This document shows positions 37,359 to 46,035 of a stretch of 64,000 nucleotides of DNA, in pieces; positions within the stretch are counted from its first letter, which is position 1; each line of letters opens with the position of its first letter. The DNA comes from Pseudomonas sp. KNUC1026. Its GTDB lineage: Bacteria; Pseudomonadota; Gammaproteobacteria; Pseudomonadales; Pseudomonadaceae. The translations under genes and the position numbers were made by a program. The notes beneath the pieces are model-generated. The model was not told the origin of the DNA. It was given only the letters and a program-made list of their open reading frames with translations, and searched no databases. The stretch is from positions 4,426,001-4,490,000 of the forward strand of contig NZ_CP087138.1 in assembly GCF_021650705.1 (NCBI RefSeq), given 5' to 3'.

Positions 37359-38784
37359 ATGTCCTCCGCTGCATCCTTTCGCATCGAAAAAGATCTGCTC
37401 GGCGTTCTCGAAGTTCCGGCCGATGCCTACTACGGCATTCAGACCCTGCGGGCGGTCAACAACTTCCGCCTGACCGGCGTTCCGCTGTCGCACTACCCCA
37501 AGCTGGTAGTGGGCCTGGCGATGGTCAAGCAGGCTGCCGCCGATGCCAACCGCGAGCTGGGCCACTTGAGCGATGCCAAGCATGCGGCGATCAGCGAAGC
37601 CTGCGCACGGCTGATTCGCGGTGATTTCCACGATCAGTTCCGTGGTGGACATGATTCAGGGCGGTGCCGGCACCTCTACCAACATGAACGCCAACGAGGT
37701 GATTGCCAACATCGCTCTGGAAGCGATGGGCAAGCAAAAGGGTGAATACAAGCACCTGCACCCCAACAATGACGTGAACATGGCGCAGTCGACCAACGAC
37801 GCTTACCCAACCGCCATTCGCCTGGGTTTGCTGCTGGGCCACGACGCGTTGCTGGCCAGCCTCGACAGCCTCATCCAGGCTTTCGCAGCCAAGGGCCAGG
37901 AGTTCTCGCACGTGCTGAAGATGGGCCGCACCCAGCTTCAGGACGCCGTGCCGATGACCTTGGGCCAGGAATTCCACGCCTTCGCCACCACCCTGACCGA
38001 AGACCTGAACCGCCTGCGCAGCCTGGCGCCTGAGCTGCTGACCGAGGTCAACCTGGGCGGCACCGCCATCGGTACTGGCATCAACGCCGACCCGCGCTAC
38101 CAGGCCCTGGCCGTACAGCGCCTGGCGACCATCAGTGGCCAGCCGCTGGTACCGGCTGCCGACCTGATCGAAGCCACCTCCGACATGGGTGCCTTCGTGC
38201 TGTTCTCCGGCATGCTCAAGCGCACCGCGGTCAAGTTGTCGAAGATCTGCAACGACCTGCGCCTGCTCTCCAGCGGCCCGCGCACCGGCATCAACGAGAT
38301 CAACCTGCCGGCCCGCCAGCCAGGCAGCTCGATCATGCCGGGCAAGGTCAACCCGGTAATCCCGGAAGCGGTGAACATGGTCGCCTTCGAAATCATGGGC
38401 AACGACCTGGCGCTGACCGTCGCCGCAGAAGGTGGCCAGCTGCAACTGAACGTGATGGAGCCGCTGATCGCCTACAAGATCTTCGACTCGATCCGCCTGC
38501 TGCAACGGGCCATGGACATGCTGCGTGAGCATTGCATCGTCGGCATCACCGCCAACGAACAGCGCTGCCGCGAGCTGGTGGAACACTCCATCGGCCTGGT
38601 CACTGCACTGAACCCCTACATCGGCTACGAGAACGCCACCCGCGTCGCCCGCACTGCGCTGGAAACCGGCCGCGGCGTGCTGGAACTGGTCCGTGAAGAG
38701 GGCTTGCTCGATGAGGCCATGCTGGCCGACATTCTGCGCCCGGAAAACATGATCGCGCCGCGGCTGGTGCCGCTGAAGGCCTGA
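37359..38784 (+). pseudogene. aspA: Aspartate ammonia-lyase, frameshifted
   Basis: Fumarase/aspartase-superfamily enzyme, L-aspartate to fumarate and ammonia. MSSAASFRIEKDLLGVLEVPADAYYGIQ at the start and SSIMPGKVNPVIPEAVN, the superfamily signature with the catalytic serine loop, are present; GRTQLQDAVPMTLGQEF is also seen. A break near 37640 separates GDFHDQF from VVDMIQGGAGTSTNMN; one extra C (CAGTTCC for CAGTTC) explains it. Without that base the enzyme has 474 residues, the normal length. This is probably a sequencing error. A strong terminator follows at 38834. Confidence 0.9.
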
Positions 38785-38833
38785 TCGCCGAACCGTCTCA
38801 CCAGGTCGAGGGACTAGACACCTCTCACCTTTC

Positions 38834-38868
38834 AAGCCCCGAAGGCGCTGCCTTTGGGGCTTTTTTTA
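38834..38868 (+). terminator. Rho-independent terminator of aspA
   Basis: AAGCCCC, GAAGGC-GCT-GCCTTT and GGGGCTT form a nested stem followed by TTTTTTT. It lies 50 bases after the aspA stop. The lower-GC accessory segment begins after it. Confidence 0.9.
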
Positions 38869-38986
38869 CAGCATCGGAAACCTTGGTCTTGCCGGCAAAG
38901 ACCAGGGTGATTAACAGACCGTAAAAAAGGTTCACAAGCTTCGATGCATACGTCGCAAGGCTTGAGGACGCTCTCATGCCCTATCT

Positions 38987-39592
38987 TTACATTCCGCGCT
39001 TACCGAATAGCTTCACAAAAACCGTGTGTTTCGCGTCACGCCATGTTCTAGTCAAGTCACCATTAAGCTCCAGCGCATCAAAGATACTCTTGACCTGGCA
39101 ATTATCAATTAGCTTGGCCGTGAGCATTTTTTCGAGCAGCTCAGGACCATGCCATACCGAAATATCGAAATCTGCCGCCAGGGTGTGCATACCTAAGTCG
39201 TCTGTCACAACGACAGAGTTTCTGATCTGACCAAAAGCAAGCACTCGACAGTCTGTCGGCGAAGGTGGTGATCTGCCGCCAGTGGTATAGATCGCCGAAT
39301 TCATGAGAACCCAGCCTCTCAAAACACTTTGGGCTACCTCCAGCTGAGCTTTTTCTTCGCCGCTCAGGCGAATCCGTTTTGCAAGTCGTTCTGCCGCCAG
39401 GTCCTCAGCATCGAACCATGGAAACTTCGACTTGAGCGTGCTGCTTCGATGCATCTCGGATTCCACGTCATCCAGAATGGTCAGAACATATCTCTTCTGA
39501 CCAAACGCAATGCCGAGCATGGGGCGTATGCGTTTCGCAAGCCTCAGGTAGGCATTGGTATCAAGCAGGACAAGCGTGGACGGACCGCTCAA
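38987..39592 (-). CDS. PIN-domain ribonuclease-like protein
   Basis: 201 residues. The acidic residues of a PIN active site are all found: Asp11 in LLDTNAYL, Glu44 or Glu46 in DDVESEMH, Asp114 in PTDCRVLAFG, and Asp131/Asp132 in VVTDDLGM. It starts at a TTG that overlaps the stop of the upstream XRE-ImmA/IrrE gene (TTGA), so the two are translationally coupled. PIN proteins of this kind are usually RNases acting as toxins or in defence. The C-terminal 60 residues (ELLEKMLTAKLIDN...) are not assigned. Base composition is lower in GC than the flanking core genes. Confidence 0.75.
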   Translation of the reverse strand: MSGPSTLVLLDTNAYLRLAKRIRPMLGIAFGQKRYVLTILDDVESEMHRSSTLKSKFPWFDAEDLAAERLAKRIRLSGEEKAQLEVAQSVLRGWVLMNSAIYTTGGRSPPSPTDCRVLAFGQIRNSVVVTDDLGMHTLAADFDISVWHGPELLEKMLTAKLIDNCQVKSIFDALELNGDLTRTWRDAKHTVFVKLFGKRGM

Positions 39593-40710
39593 CGTGCCAT
39601 CTCTCCGTGCAGAGCGATTGAGTCACGGAGCGAAACGTCCATGATCTGCTGCACATACGACGGCCCGGTTGAGTGCTCGCGGATCATGCGCCTGAGTGCC
39701 AAAAAAAACTCCGACTGAAAAATATTCGATGCTGCGGCGAGATACTGGGCGGGCTCGGGTGGTGTCGGCTCGAACAACGTCGAGCTGACCATCTTAGGCT
39801 CGCGACGGTTACGTACTTGATGAATCGTCTTCTCATCCACCAGCAACGGCGGCAGGCCTTTTTCGGCGGCAAATCGTCGCGTTTGCTGAAACACCGTATT
39901 CAAAGAGATTTGATGATGCCTGGCATGGCGCTGAAAGGCTTCAATCTCACCAGCAATGCTCTTTGCCTGTTTGACTTGTTCGTAGGCGTAGCGTGCACAC
40001 GCCTCGGGAAATAACAAGGTTGCAGCGAAAGCATCCGCAAAATCCTCTCCTTCGTTACTTCCAGCCAGCTCAGGGGTATAGACATGCGCTAGCTCGTGAG
40101 CCATCCAGAACTTGAAATCCTCCAGCTTCGTATCGAGGTTGACGAATACAAAAGTGACATCAGAGGCCGGCAGCAAAATGTGCAGAGCATTTTTGTGTTG
40201 TTGTTTGTGCCCCCACAGGACCGGCACAAGCACAGCTCCACATGCCTTGAATTCGGAAATCAACGCCTCGTAGCCCAGCACGCTTAGCTCACCAACACCC
40301 AGCTTGTTACGCACCTGCAAAGCGTCGCTTTGCAAGCGTGAGTAGGCCAGGGAAGGCAGCGAAATTTTCGTGCGCAGGGTTGGCAGCCTGGGCAGGAATG
40401 CGACAAGGGGCACAAGCAGGCTACCGATACCCATAGCCTTGGATATGTGCTGATCGGTGGTCTTGGTGCCGGCTTTTTTACGAAAGGCCACTACCGGTTG
40501 CCCCTCTGGAGGAACAACCAGTTGAGAAAACGAAAGCTGGAGCAGGGTAGCTAGCTTGAGAAGCTTGTCAGGACGAGGAAAGTCCTTTCCCTTCAGCCAG
40601 TTAGTGACCGACTGCGCTGACACGCCGACCTGTTCTGCTAGCTCTTTTTGCGTCCAGCCACGTTGAGAAAGGGCTGCACGTAGCGACTCGGTATGTAGGG
40701 TGTTTTGCAT
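39589..40710 (-). CDS. XRE-type HTH fused to ImmA/IrrE-like zinc peptidase
   Basis: 373 residues from the ATG at 40710. The N-terminal helix-turn-helix (about 7-60) contains WTQKELAEQVGVSAQSVTNWLKGK. The ImmA/IrrE (DUF955) peptidase domain has HELAH (205-209) and the downstream acidic EDFADAFAATLLFP that supplies the third ligand. About 140 residues follow with no match that I recognise. In ImmR/ImmA phage-type systems such peptidases cleave a repressor on signal; in this fused form it is predicted to act as a self-regulating antitoxin. It is translationally coupled to the PIN gene, and the operon sits between aspA and a methyltransferase. Confidence 0.8.
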   Translation of the reverse strand: MQNTLHTESLRAALSQRGWTQKELAEQVGVSAQSVTNWLKGKDFPRPDKLLKLATLLQLSFSQLVVPPEGQPVVAFRKKAGTKTTDQHISKAMGIGSLLVPLVAFLPRLPTLRTKISLPSLAYSRLQSDALQVRNKLGVGELSVLGYEALISEFKACGAVLVPVLWGHKQQHKNALHILLPASDVTFVFVNLDTKLEDFKFWMAHELAHVYTPELAGSNEGEDFADAFAATLLFPEACARYAYEQVKQAKSIAGEIEAFQRHARHHQISLNTVFQQTRRFAAEKGLPPLLVDEKTIHQVRNRREPKMVSSTLFEPTPPEPAQYLAAASNIFQSEFFLALRRMIREHSTGPSYVQQIMDVSLRDSIALHGEMAR

Positions 40711-40717
40711 GGACGGA

Positions 40718-40760
40718 AATGTAGGGATTGGCAGGTTGGAAATCAAGTTTAGTCAAGTTT
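40718..40760 (-). promoter_or_regulatory. Promoter and direct-repeat operator of the XRE-ImmA/PIN operon
   Basis: Minus-strand TTGATT (40746-40741), 17 bases, TACATT (40723-40718). Two copies of AAACTTGA (40760-40753 and 40750-40743) lie 10 bases apart and overlap the -35, a likely site for the operon's own HTH protein. The -10 ends 7 bases before the ATG at 40710 and there is no Shine-Dalgarno, so the message could be leaderless. Confidence 0.5.
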
Positions 40761-40840
40761 TCTAACAATTGGGTACTCCGAACAGGTCGATCACCGGTGA
40801 GCCTTGGGCGATGGCTGAAGAACCGCGGCGGCAAATCACA

Positions 40841-41632
40841 TCAGTAGTGAAAGCGCGTAATCGCTTCCGGCAGGCTGAACGTTGCTGGCACCGGTTGCTC
40901 GGCGCGGCGCGCGACGATGAACAGCTTGTTCACGTCATGTACGCCGTGCTCCAGGAAACAATGCACCATCCGATAGCGCTCCAGGCTGAACCAGCGGTTC
41001 ATGATGCGCACCTTTTCTTCCATGTCACCGTCATCGCCCTCCCCGCCGGTGCCCGGGCCGTAGACATTGTGGCTTTCGAACAGCAGGTAGCCACCCGGTT
41101 TGAGCAGGCTGGCGATTTTTTCCATGTAATTGGCAAAACCCATGTTCAGGTTGCCGTCGATCGTGTGGTGGTTGGAAAACGACAGCACCACGTCGAAGGT
41201 CCGCTCGCAGTCGAAGCGAGCGAAGTCAGCCTCGACGACAGTGACGTTGTTCAGTTTCAGGTACTGCGCCGTGTCGACGGCGATTCGGTTCAGATAAGGG
41301 TTCAGCTCTACTGCCGTTACCGAACGCGCCCGCTTGGCGCAGTAGGCGCTGACGAATCCACAGTTGCTGCCGATATCCAGCACATCGGCGTTGGCCAGCA
41401 AGGGGTCGACGTCGTATTGGCGAAAGCGGAAACCGGTGGGTTTGGCCCCGGTGATGCCCAACTCTTCCAGCCCCTGGTAGTAATAACCCTGGGTGTATTG
41501 CTTGTGCTTGGGCCAGTTTTCACGTTGTGCCTTGAGGTGTTTCATCAGGCGCCGCTGGATCAGCAGGCGCCCTTTGAACAGGCCCTTGAAAAAGTCCAGG
41601 AACGACATCTTTACGCTTAAGGGGATGGCCAT
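40841..41632 (-). CDS. Class I SAM-dependent methyltransferase
   Basis: 263 residues. The SAM-binding motif I reads VLDIGSNCGFVSAYCAK, motif II VTAVELNPYLN, and motif IV-like FDVVLSFSNHHTIDG; then LLKPGGYLLFESHN. The N-terminal 75 residues are basic and amphipathic (FFKGLFKGRLLIQRRLMKHL) and may bind membrane or a partner. The ATG at 41632 (MAIPLSVKMSFL) is the first with family-like sequence. The substrate is unknown; a Gfo/Idh oxidoreductase gene upstream on the same strand hints at sugar or lipid-linked modification, but weakly. Confidence 0.75.
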   Translation of the reverse strand: MAIPLSVKMSFLDFFKGLFKGRLLIQRRLMKHLKAQRENWPKHKQYTQGYYYQGLEELGITGAKPTGFRFRQYDVDPLLANADVLDIGSNCGFVSAYCAKRARSVTAVELNPYLNRIAVDTAQYLKLNNVTVVEADFARFDCERTFDVVLSFSNHHTIDGNLNMGFANYMEKIASLLKPGGYLLFESHNVYGPGTGGEGDDGDMEEKVRIMNRWFSLERYRMVHCFLEHGVHDVNKLFIVARRAEQPVPATFSLPEAITRFHY

Positions 41633-41728
41633 GTGCAGTCTCTTGCTCGGTCCGGGGTCGGCGGGCGTCAATTAGCCCGCGCAGCGTCATTACCTGGCCA
41701 CCTGAGGCAAGGATCATGCCCCGCGCTT

Positions 41729-42769
41729 TTACAGCGGCGTGAGCACCACCTGCCCGGTCCGCGCTGCCTCGGCGATAGCGTCGACGATAATCAGGTTGCG
41801 CAGGCCATCATGCACGCTGACCAGAGGAGCGGCGTTGCCCTGAATCACTTGGCAGAAGTGCGCCAGTTGCGCCACCAGCGGGTCCTGGCGCTCGAAACTC
41901 TCAATTTCGCTCTGCATAGGTTGCCACCAGGAGCGGCTTTCCGGTTTGGCGTGGTATTTCAGGCGCAGGGTCGGGATCGCCAGTGAGCCACCTTTGCCGC
42001 AGATCACATAGCAGTCTTCATCGTCATAACGGGGATAGTCGGGGTTCTCCCCTGATGTCTGCTCCCAGCTGCGTGCACTGCTGGCCGAGTCCGACAGCAG
42101 GAAGCTGCCCAAGGCCCCGTTCGCGAAGCGCAGGCCAACGCTGACGGTGTCTTCGACGGTAAAGCCCCGTGCGGCGCTCGACTGCAAGGCCTGAACCGCC
42201 ACGATCTCGCCACACAGCGAGCGCAGGTTGCCGATTTCGTGAACCATGTTGATCAACACCGGCCCGCCACCGGGCTGCTGCCGCCAGGGCGCTGCATCGA
42301 AGTACTCCGTGGGCTTGTAGAACAGCGCACTGCCTTGCACTGCCACCAGATCGCCCAGCACGCCGCTGGCGATAATCTCGCGGGCCTTGGCCAGCACGGG
42401 GCTATGGGCACGATGGTGGCCGACCAGCACGGGCGTCTTCGAGGATTGTGCGAGCTGGAGCAGTTGGCGGCCCTCCTCGACACTGTGAGCCACGGGTTTC
42501 TCCACCAGCACCGCGACACCGGCCTCGATGCACTGCCGAGCCTGGCTGGCGTGCAAGGCGTTCGGGGTGGCCAGAATCACACCGTCAGGCCGCGCCTGAG
42601 CCAGCAGGCTGGGCAGGTCTGCGTACCGAGGAACATTCAGATCGCCAACGGCCAGCGCCACCGGATCGGCCACTGCAATCAATTCGCAGTCGGGGCTTTG
42701 CCCGATCAGCTCGATATGGCGGCGGCCCATTGCGCCGGTACCGGCTACAGCAAGCTTCAAGCGTGGCAT
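41729..42769 (-). CDS. Gfo/Idh/MocA-family NAD(P)-dependent oxidoreductase
   Basis: 346 residues. The N-terminal Rossmann fold (AVAGTGAMGRRHIELIGQSPDCELIAVADP) and the EKPVAHSVEEGRQLLQLA motif typical of the family are clear. The C-terminal dehydrogenase/sheet domain continues to residue 346. Members act on inositols, sugars or pyrroline compounds; a sugar- or cyclitol-like substrate is probable but unidentified. It is upstream of the methyltransferase gene by about 100 bases and convergent with nothing; the XRE regulator gene further upstream is on the same strand. Confidence 0.82.
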   Translation of the reverse strand: MPRLKLAVAGTGAMGRRHIELIGQSPDCELIAVADPVALAVGDLNVPRYADLPSLLAQARPDGVILATPNALHASQARQCIEAGVAVLVEKPVAHSVEEGRQLLQLAQSSKTPVLVGHHRAHSPVLAKAREIIASGVLGDLVAVQGSALFYKPTEYFDAAPWRQQPGGGPVLINMVHEIGNLRSLCGEIVAVQALQSSAARGFTVEDTVSVGLRFANGALGSFLLSDSASSARSWEQTSGENPDYPRYDDEDCYVICGKGGSLAIPTLRLKYHAKPESRSWWQPMQSEIESFERQDPLVAQLAHFCQVIQGNAAPLVSVHDGLRNLIIVDAIAEAARTGQVVLTPL

Positions 42770-42843
42770 CGGAAACCTCCTTTTTCATTATTGTTATGCC
42801 CGGCGACGAACGGCGCCGCGCTGGATTCCTGCTCCTGCGGACT

Positions 42844-43660
42844 TCAACTGCCGATCTGGAACAACCCATTGTTCAAGCGCGTATCGGCCAGCCGAGCCTT
42901 GATGTCGTCATCGATATCGGGTGAGTCCGGGGTATGCAAGCGCACCTTGCGGTAGGTGCTTACCCGGTTGATCTGCTGGCCCAGGAACTCCCACACCACG
43001 CGGCTGCAGGCCGGTGCGCGGTGGTCGGTGGAAGAAACGCCAATCTTCAGGCCGTTGAGCCGAGTGATGCGTGACTTGTAACTGGGGATGAGAACTGTCT
43101 GAGAAAATCTCGTTGGACGTCAGCGACTCGTAGTCGAGGAAAAACAGCCGATTCTGCAGGTAATAGGCCACGCCCAGGTATCGATAGCGCTCGAACTCCT
43201 CACTGGGCCCGGCCCGGCTTTGCAGACGTTCGCTGCGTTCATAGGTATAGTGCCCGCCCTCTTCGCGCAGGTGAACCAGCGCGCAGAGGATGTACCCGGG
43301 CATGGACATGGAATGGTAGTACTCGTAGTAGTACCCCGTCAGGGCCCTCAGTTCAGGGGACGAACACTGCCGCAGGTGCTCGAGAATGCCACGCGGGGCG
43401 GACTTGTCCGCCTTCACGCTGGACGGGCGCCGGCGTACGCCGATCAATCGGGAGAACTGCTCTTCCGGCAGGCCGATTTCATACTCCTCGACCCCGAAGA
43501 AGTCGCAGATGCGCTTGAGGTTGAAGGGGGTGGGCTGGGTCTGGCCGCTGAGGTATTTGTTGAACTGGGCACGGTTGATGCCCAGTTGCCGGCAAACCTC
43601 GGCGATTGAGCGGTAGTGACGGCAAAGCAACTGCAGGTTGGTCGGAAAATGCTCGCGCAT
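42844..43660 (-). pseudogene. XRE-family transcriptional regulator, frameshifted
   Basis: A DNA-binding domain at the N-terminus (VCRQLGINRAQFNKYLSGQTQPTPFNLKRICDFFGV) and a C-terminal effector-like region of about 190 residues with YYYEYYHSMSMPGYILCALVHL. The frame breaks near 43100: ...LTSNEIF is followed in the next frame by QTVLIPSYKSRITRL and runs to the stop at 42844. Dropping one base gives 271 residues. It is divergent from the AGCS symporter gene and the palindrome at 43721 lies between them, so it is a plausible local regulator of the symporter-racemase-asparaginase operon. Confidence 0.75.
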
Positions 43661-43720
43661 GATTCGGCTCGTCGGATTGGCGCTGGATGGTGCGAAGGTA
43701 GCATCAACCAGCGCCATTTT

Positions 43721-43743
43721 CTAACAACCCGCGAACTTGTTAG
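43721..43743. promoter_or_regulatory. Perfect inverted repeat, candidate operator
   Basis: CTAACAA, nine bases, TTGTTAG: a 7-bp perfect dyad about 60 bases upstream of the XRE regulator ATG and about 110 bases upstream of the symporter ATG. Its centre-to-centre arm spacing of 16 bases suits a dimeric HTH protein. Confidence 0.55.
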
Positions 43744-43850
43744 CGGCGGCACAATCGCCAACCATTTGCGCCCTCGGATCGGGGTTGCGGCCACAAGCCC
43801 GCACCGGCCGAGTTCGCCATCAGAAAAAGAACATCAGCGAGGTTTACTCA

Positions 43851-45293
43851 ATGCTGGAAGCCCTAAACGACTTCCTCTCCGGCAAGGTACTGATCGTACT
43901 CATCGTCGGCCTGGGCAGTTATTTCACGATTCGTTCGCGATTCGTCCAAATGCGTCATTTCGGCCACATGTTCGCGGTGTTCCGCGACAGCTTGCGCAGC
44001 AGCTCCTCCCAACTGTCGTCGTTCCAGGCCCTGATGCTCAGCCTGGCAGGCCGCGTCGGCGCAGGTAACATCGCAGGTGTCGGCGTCGCCGTTACCCTCG
44101 GCGGCCCAGGCGCCGTGTTCTGGATGTGGGTCACCGCCCTGGTCGGCATGGCCAGCAGCTTCTTCGAATGCTCCCTGGCGCAGTTGTACAAGCGCTGCGG
44201 CTCCGATGGCCAGTACATCGGCGGCCCTTCCTACTACATCCAGCACGGCCTGAAAAAGCGCTGGCTGGGCATGGTCATGGCCTTCCTGCTGCTGATAACG
44301 TTCGGCTTCGCCTTCAACGGCCTGCAATCGCACGCCGTCACCACCTCGCTCAACGATGCCTTCGCCTTCGACACCCGCTACTCGGGCATCGCCCTGGCGG
44401 TGCTGATGGCCCTGGTGTTCATCGGCGGCATCAAGCGCATCGCCAAGGTCGCCGACCTGCTGGTACCGGTCAAAACCCTGGCCTACATCTGCGTAACCCT
44501 CTACGTGATCGTGCTGCAACACGAGCTGGTTCCCGAGATGTTGATGACCATCGTCAAGAGCGCCCTGGGCCTGGACCAGGTGTTCGGTGGCCTGGTCGGC
44601 AGCGCCATCATCATGGGCGTCAAGCGCGGCGTGTTCGCGAACGAAGCGGGCCTGGGCAGTGCGCCCAACGTCGCCGCCGTGGCTTCGGTCGAGCACCCGG
44701 TTGCACAGGGCGTAGTCCAGGCGTTCAGCGTGTTCCTCGACACCTTCGTGATCTGCACCTGCACCGCGCTGCTGATCCTGCTGTCGGGCATCTACACCGC
44801 CGGCTCGACCATCAACGGCATCGTCCTGACCCAGGATGCACTGGCTGCTGTGGTAGGCCCATGGGGCAAGATCTTCATCAGCGTGGCACTGTCGCTCTTC
44901 GTGTTCACCTCGATGCTCTACAACTACTACCTGGGCGAGAACAACCTGCGCTTCATCGTGGGTGAGCGCAAGGATGCCGTCTGGGCCTACCGCGCGCTGG
45001 TGCTGGCACTGGTGGTGTGGGGCGCGATGGAAGACCTGACGACCGTCTTCGCCTTCGCCGACATCACCATGACCCTGCTGGCATTCGTGAACCTGATCGC
45101 GCTGTTCCTGCTGTTCAACATCGGCCTGCGCCTGCTGGCCGATTACGACGGCCAGCGCAAGGCGGGCGTGAAGGTGCCGGTGTTCGACGCCAGCAAGTTC
45201 GCCGACCTCGATCTGGACCCCCAGGCCTGGCCGACCAAGCCTGGCGCCAACGCCCAGGCCAACACTCAAGCCGCGCCGCAGGCGCAACACTGA
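43851..45293 (+). CDS. AGCS-family sodium:amino-acid symporter
   Basis: 480 residues, about ten membrane helices. MLSLAGRVGAGNIAGVGVAVTLGGPGAVFWMW is the AGCS signature (Na+:alanine/glycine symporters), with GVKRGVFANEAGLGSAPN in the second conserved block. The ATG at 43851 (MLEALNDFLSGK) matches the usual short N-terminus. The C-terminus ends with an Ala/Gln-rich tail. It is translationally coupled (TGATG) to the racemase gene. With racemase and asparaginase downstream, uptake of Asn, D-Asp or related amino acids is inferred. Confidence 0.9.
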   Translation: MLEALNDFLSGKVLIVLIVGLGSYFTIRSRFVQMRHFGHMFAVFRDSLRSSSSQLSSFQALMLSLAGRVGAGNIAGVGVAVTLGGPGAVFWMWVTALVGMASSFFECSLAQLYKRCGSDGQYIGGPSYYIQHGLKKRWLGMVMAFLLLITFGFAFNGLQSHAVTTSLNDAFAFDTRYSGIALAVLMALVFIGGIKRIAKVADLLVPVKTLAYICVTLYVIVLQHELVPEMLMTIVKSALGLDQVFGGLVGSAIIMGVKRGVFANEAGLGSAPNVAAVASVEHPVAQGVVQAFSVFLDTFVICTCTALLILLSGIYTAGSTINGIVLTQDALAAVVGPWGKIFISVALSLFVFTSMLYNYYLGENNLRFIVGERKDAVWAYRALVLALVVWGAMEDLTTVFAFADITMTLLAFVNLIALFLLFNIGLRLLADYDGQRKAGVKVPVFDASKFADLDLDPQAWPTKPGANAQANTQAAPQAQH

Positions 45294-46033
45294 TGAGCGA
45301 CACCGACCTGTCGGGCGCGCTGTACAAAGCGCGCCCGCGGTTGGGAATCATCACCGGCTCCGGCCCCGAAGCGGGCATGGACATGTGGGCCAAGCTGCTG
45401 GTGGAAAACCGCCGGCGGCTGGGCTCGGCCTTCCGGGGCGACATCGACGCCCCGGCAGTGCGCCTGGTTTCCGAGCCGGAACTGGGCCTGTCGATGGAAC
45501 TGGAAAGAACCGAAGAAAAGGTCTGGCAGGCACTGCGCGATGCGATCTACGCACTCGACGGCCAGGTGGCCGCTTTCGCCATCGCCTGCAATACCTTGAA
45601 CCTATTCGCCGAACGCATCCTCGACCTGCGACTCAACAGTGAGTTCGTGTCGTTTCAGGGGGTGCTCGAACACTGGATACACCGCAGCGGAACGCGCCGG
45701 CTATGCCTGCTGGGCGGGCGCCAGGTCGCAGCACTGGGCAACTGGTCGCCCTACCGCAACCTGCCGCAAGTGGCCGTTTGCGAAGCAGCCCCCAACAGCG
45801 AGGCATTGCACCAGCTGATCTACGACATCAAGGCTCACGGCGCCGCCTATCCGGGCCTGAACGCGCGCTTCGAGGCGCTGCTGTCGCAGATCGAGGCCGA
45901 CACCGTCCTGCTGGCATGCACCGAGCTGCCGCTGCTGGCCTCCTTGAACACCAACAAAACGTTGGTTGATGTTACCCAACTGGTGGCCCAGGCCCTGCTC
46001 GACCGCAGCGGCGTGATCGCCACGGAGAACTGA
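45293..46033 (+). CDS. Aspartate/glutamate racemase-family protein
   Basis: 246 residues. The two catalytic cysteines of cofactor-independent amino-acid racemases are present: FAIACNTLNLF near residue 97 and VLLACTELPLL near residue 205. GIITGSGPEAGMDMW at the N-terminus is the strand-loop of the first domain. The ATG overlaps the symporter stop. The product would interconvert L- and D-Asp or Glu, or act as an isomerase on a related acid; the exact substrate is not deducible. It sits 2 bases before the asparaginase gene. Confidence 0.82.
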   Translation: MSDTDLSGALYKARPRLGIITGSGPEAGMDMWAKLLVENRRRLGSAFRGDIDAPAVRLVSEPELGLSMELERTEEKVWQALRDAIYALDGQVAAFAIACNTLNLFAERILDLRLNSEFVSFQGVLEHWIHRSGTRRLCLLGGRQVAALGNWSPYRNLPQVAVCEAAPNSEALHQLIYDIKAHGAAYPGLNARFEALLSQIEADTVLLACTELPLLASLNTNKTLVDVTQLVAQALLDRSGVIATEN

Positions 46034-46035
46034 TC

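Noticed and set aside
36245..37624. 459-codon plus-strand frame
   Set aside because: It is antisense to the LysR gene and then out of frame within aspA.
43863..45290. 475-codon minus-strand frame
   Set aside because: It is antisense to the AGCS symporter; the His/Gln/Glu-rich composition is typical of antisense membrane-protein reads.
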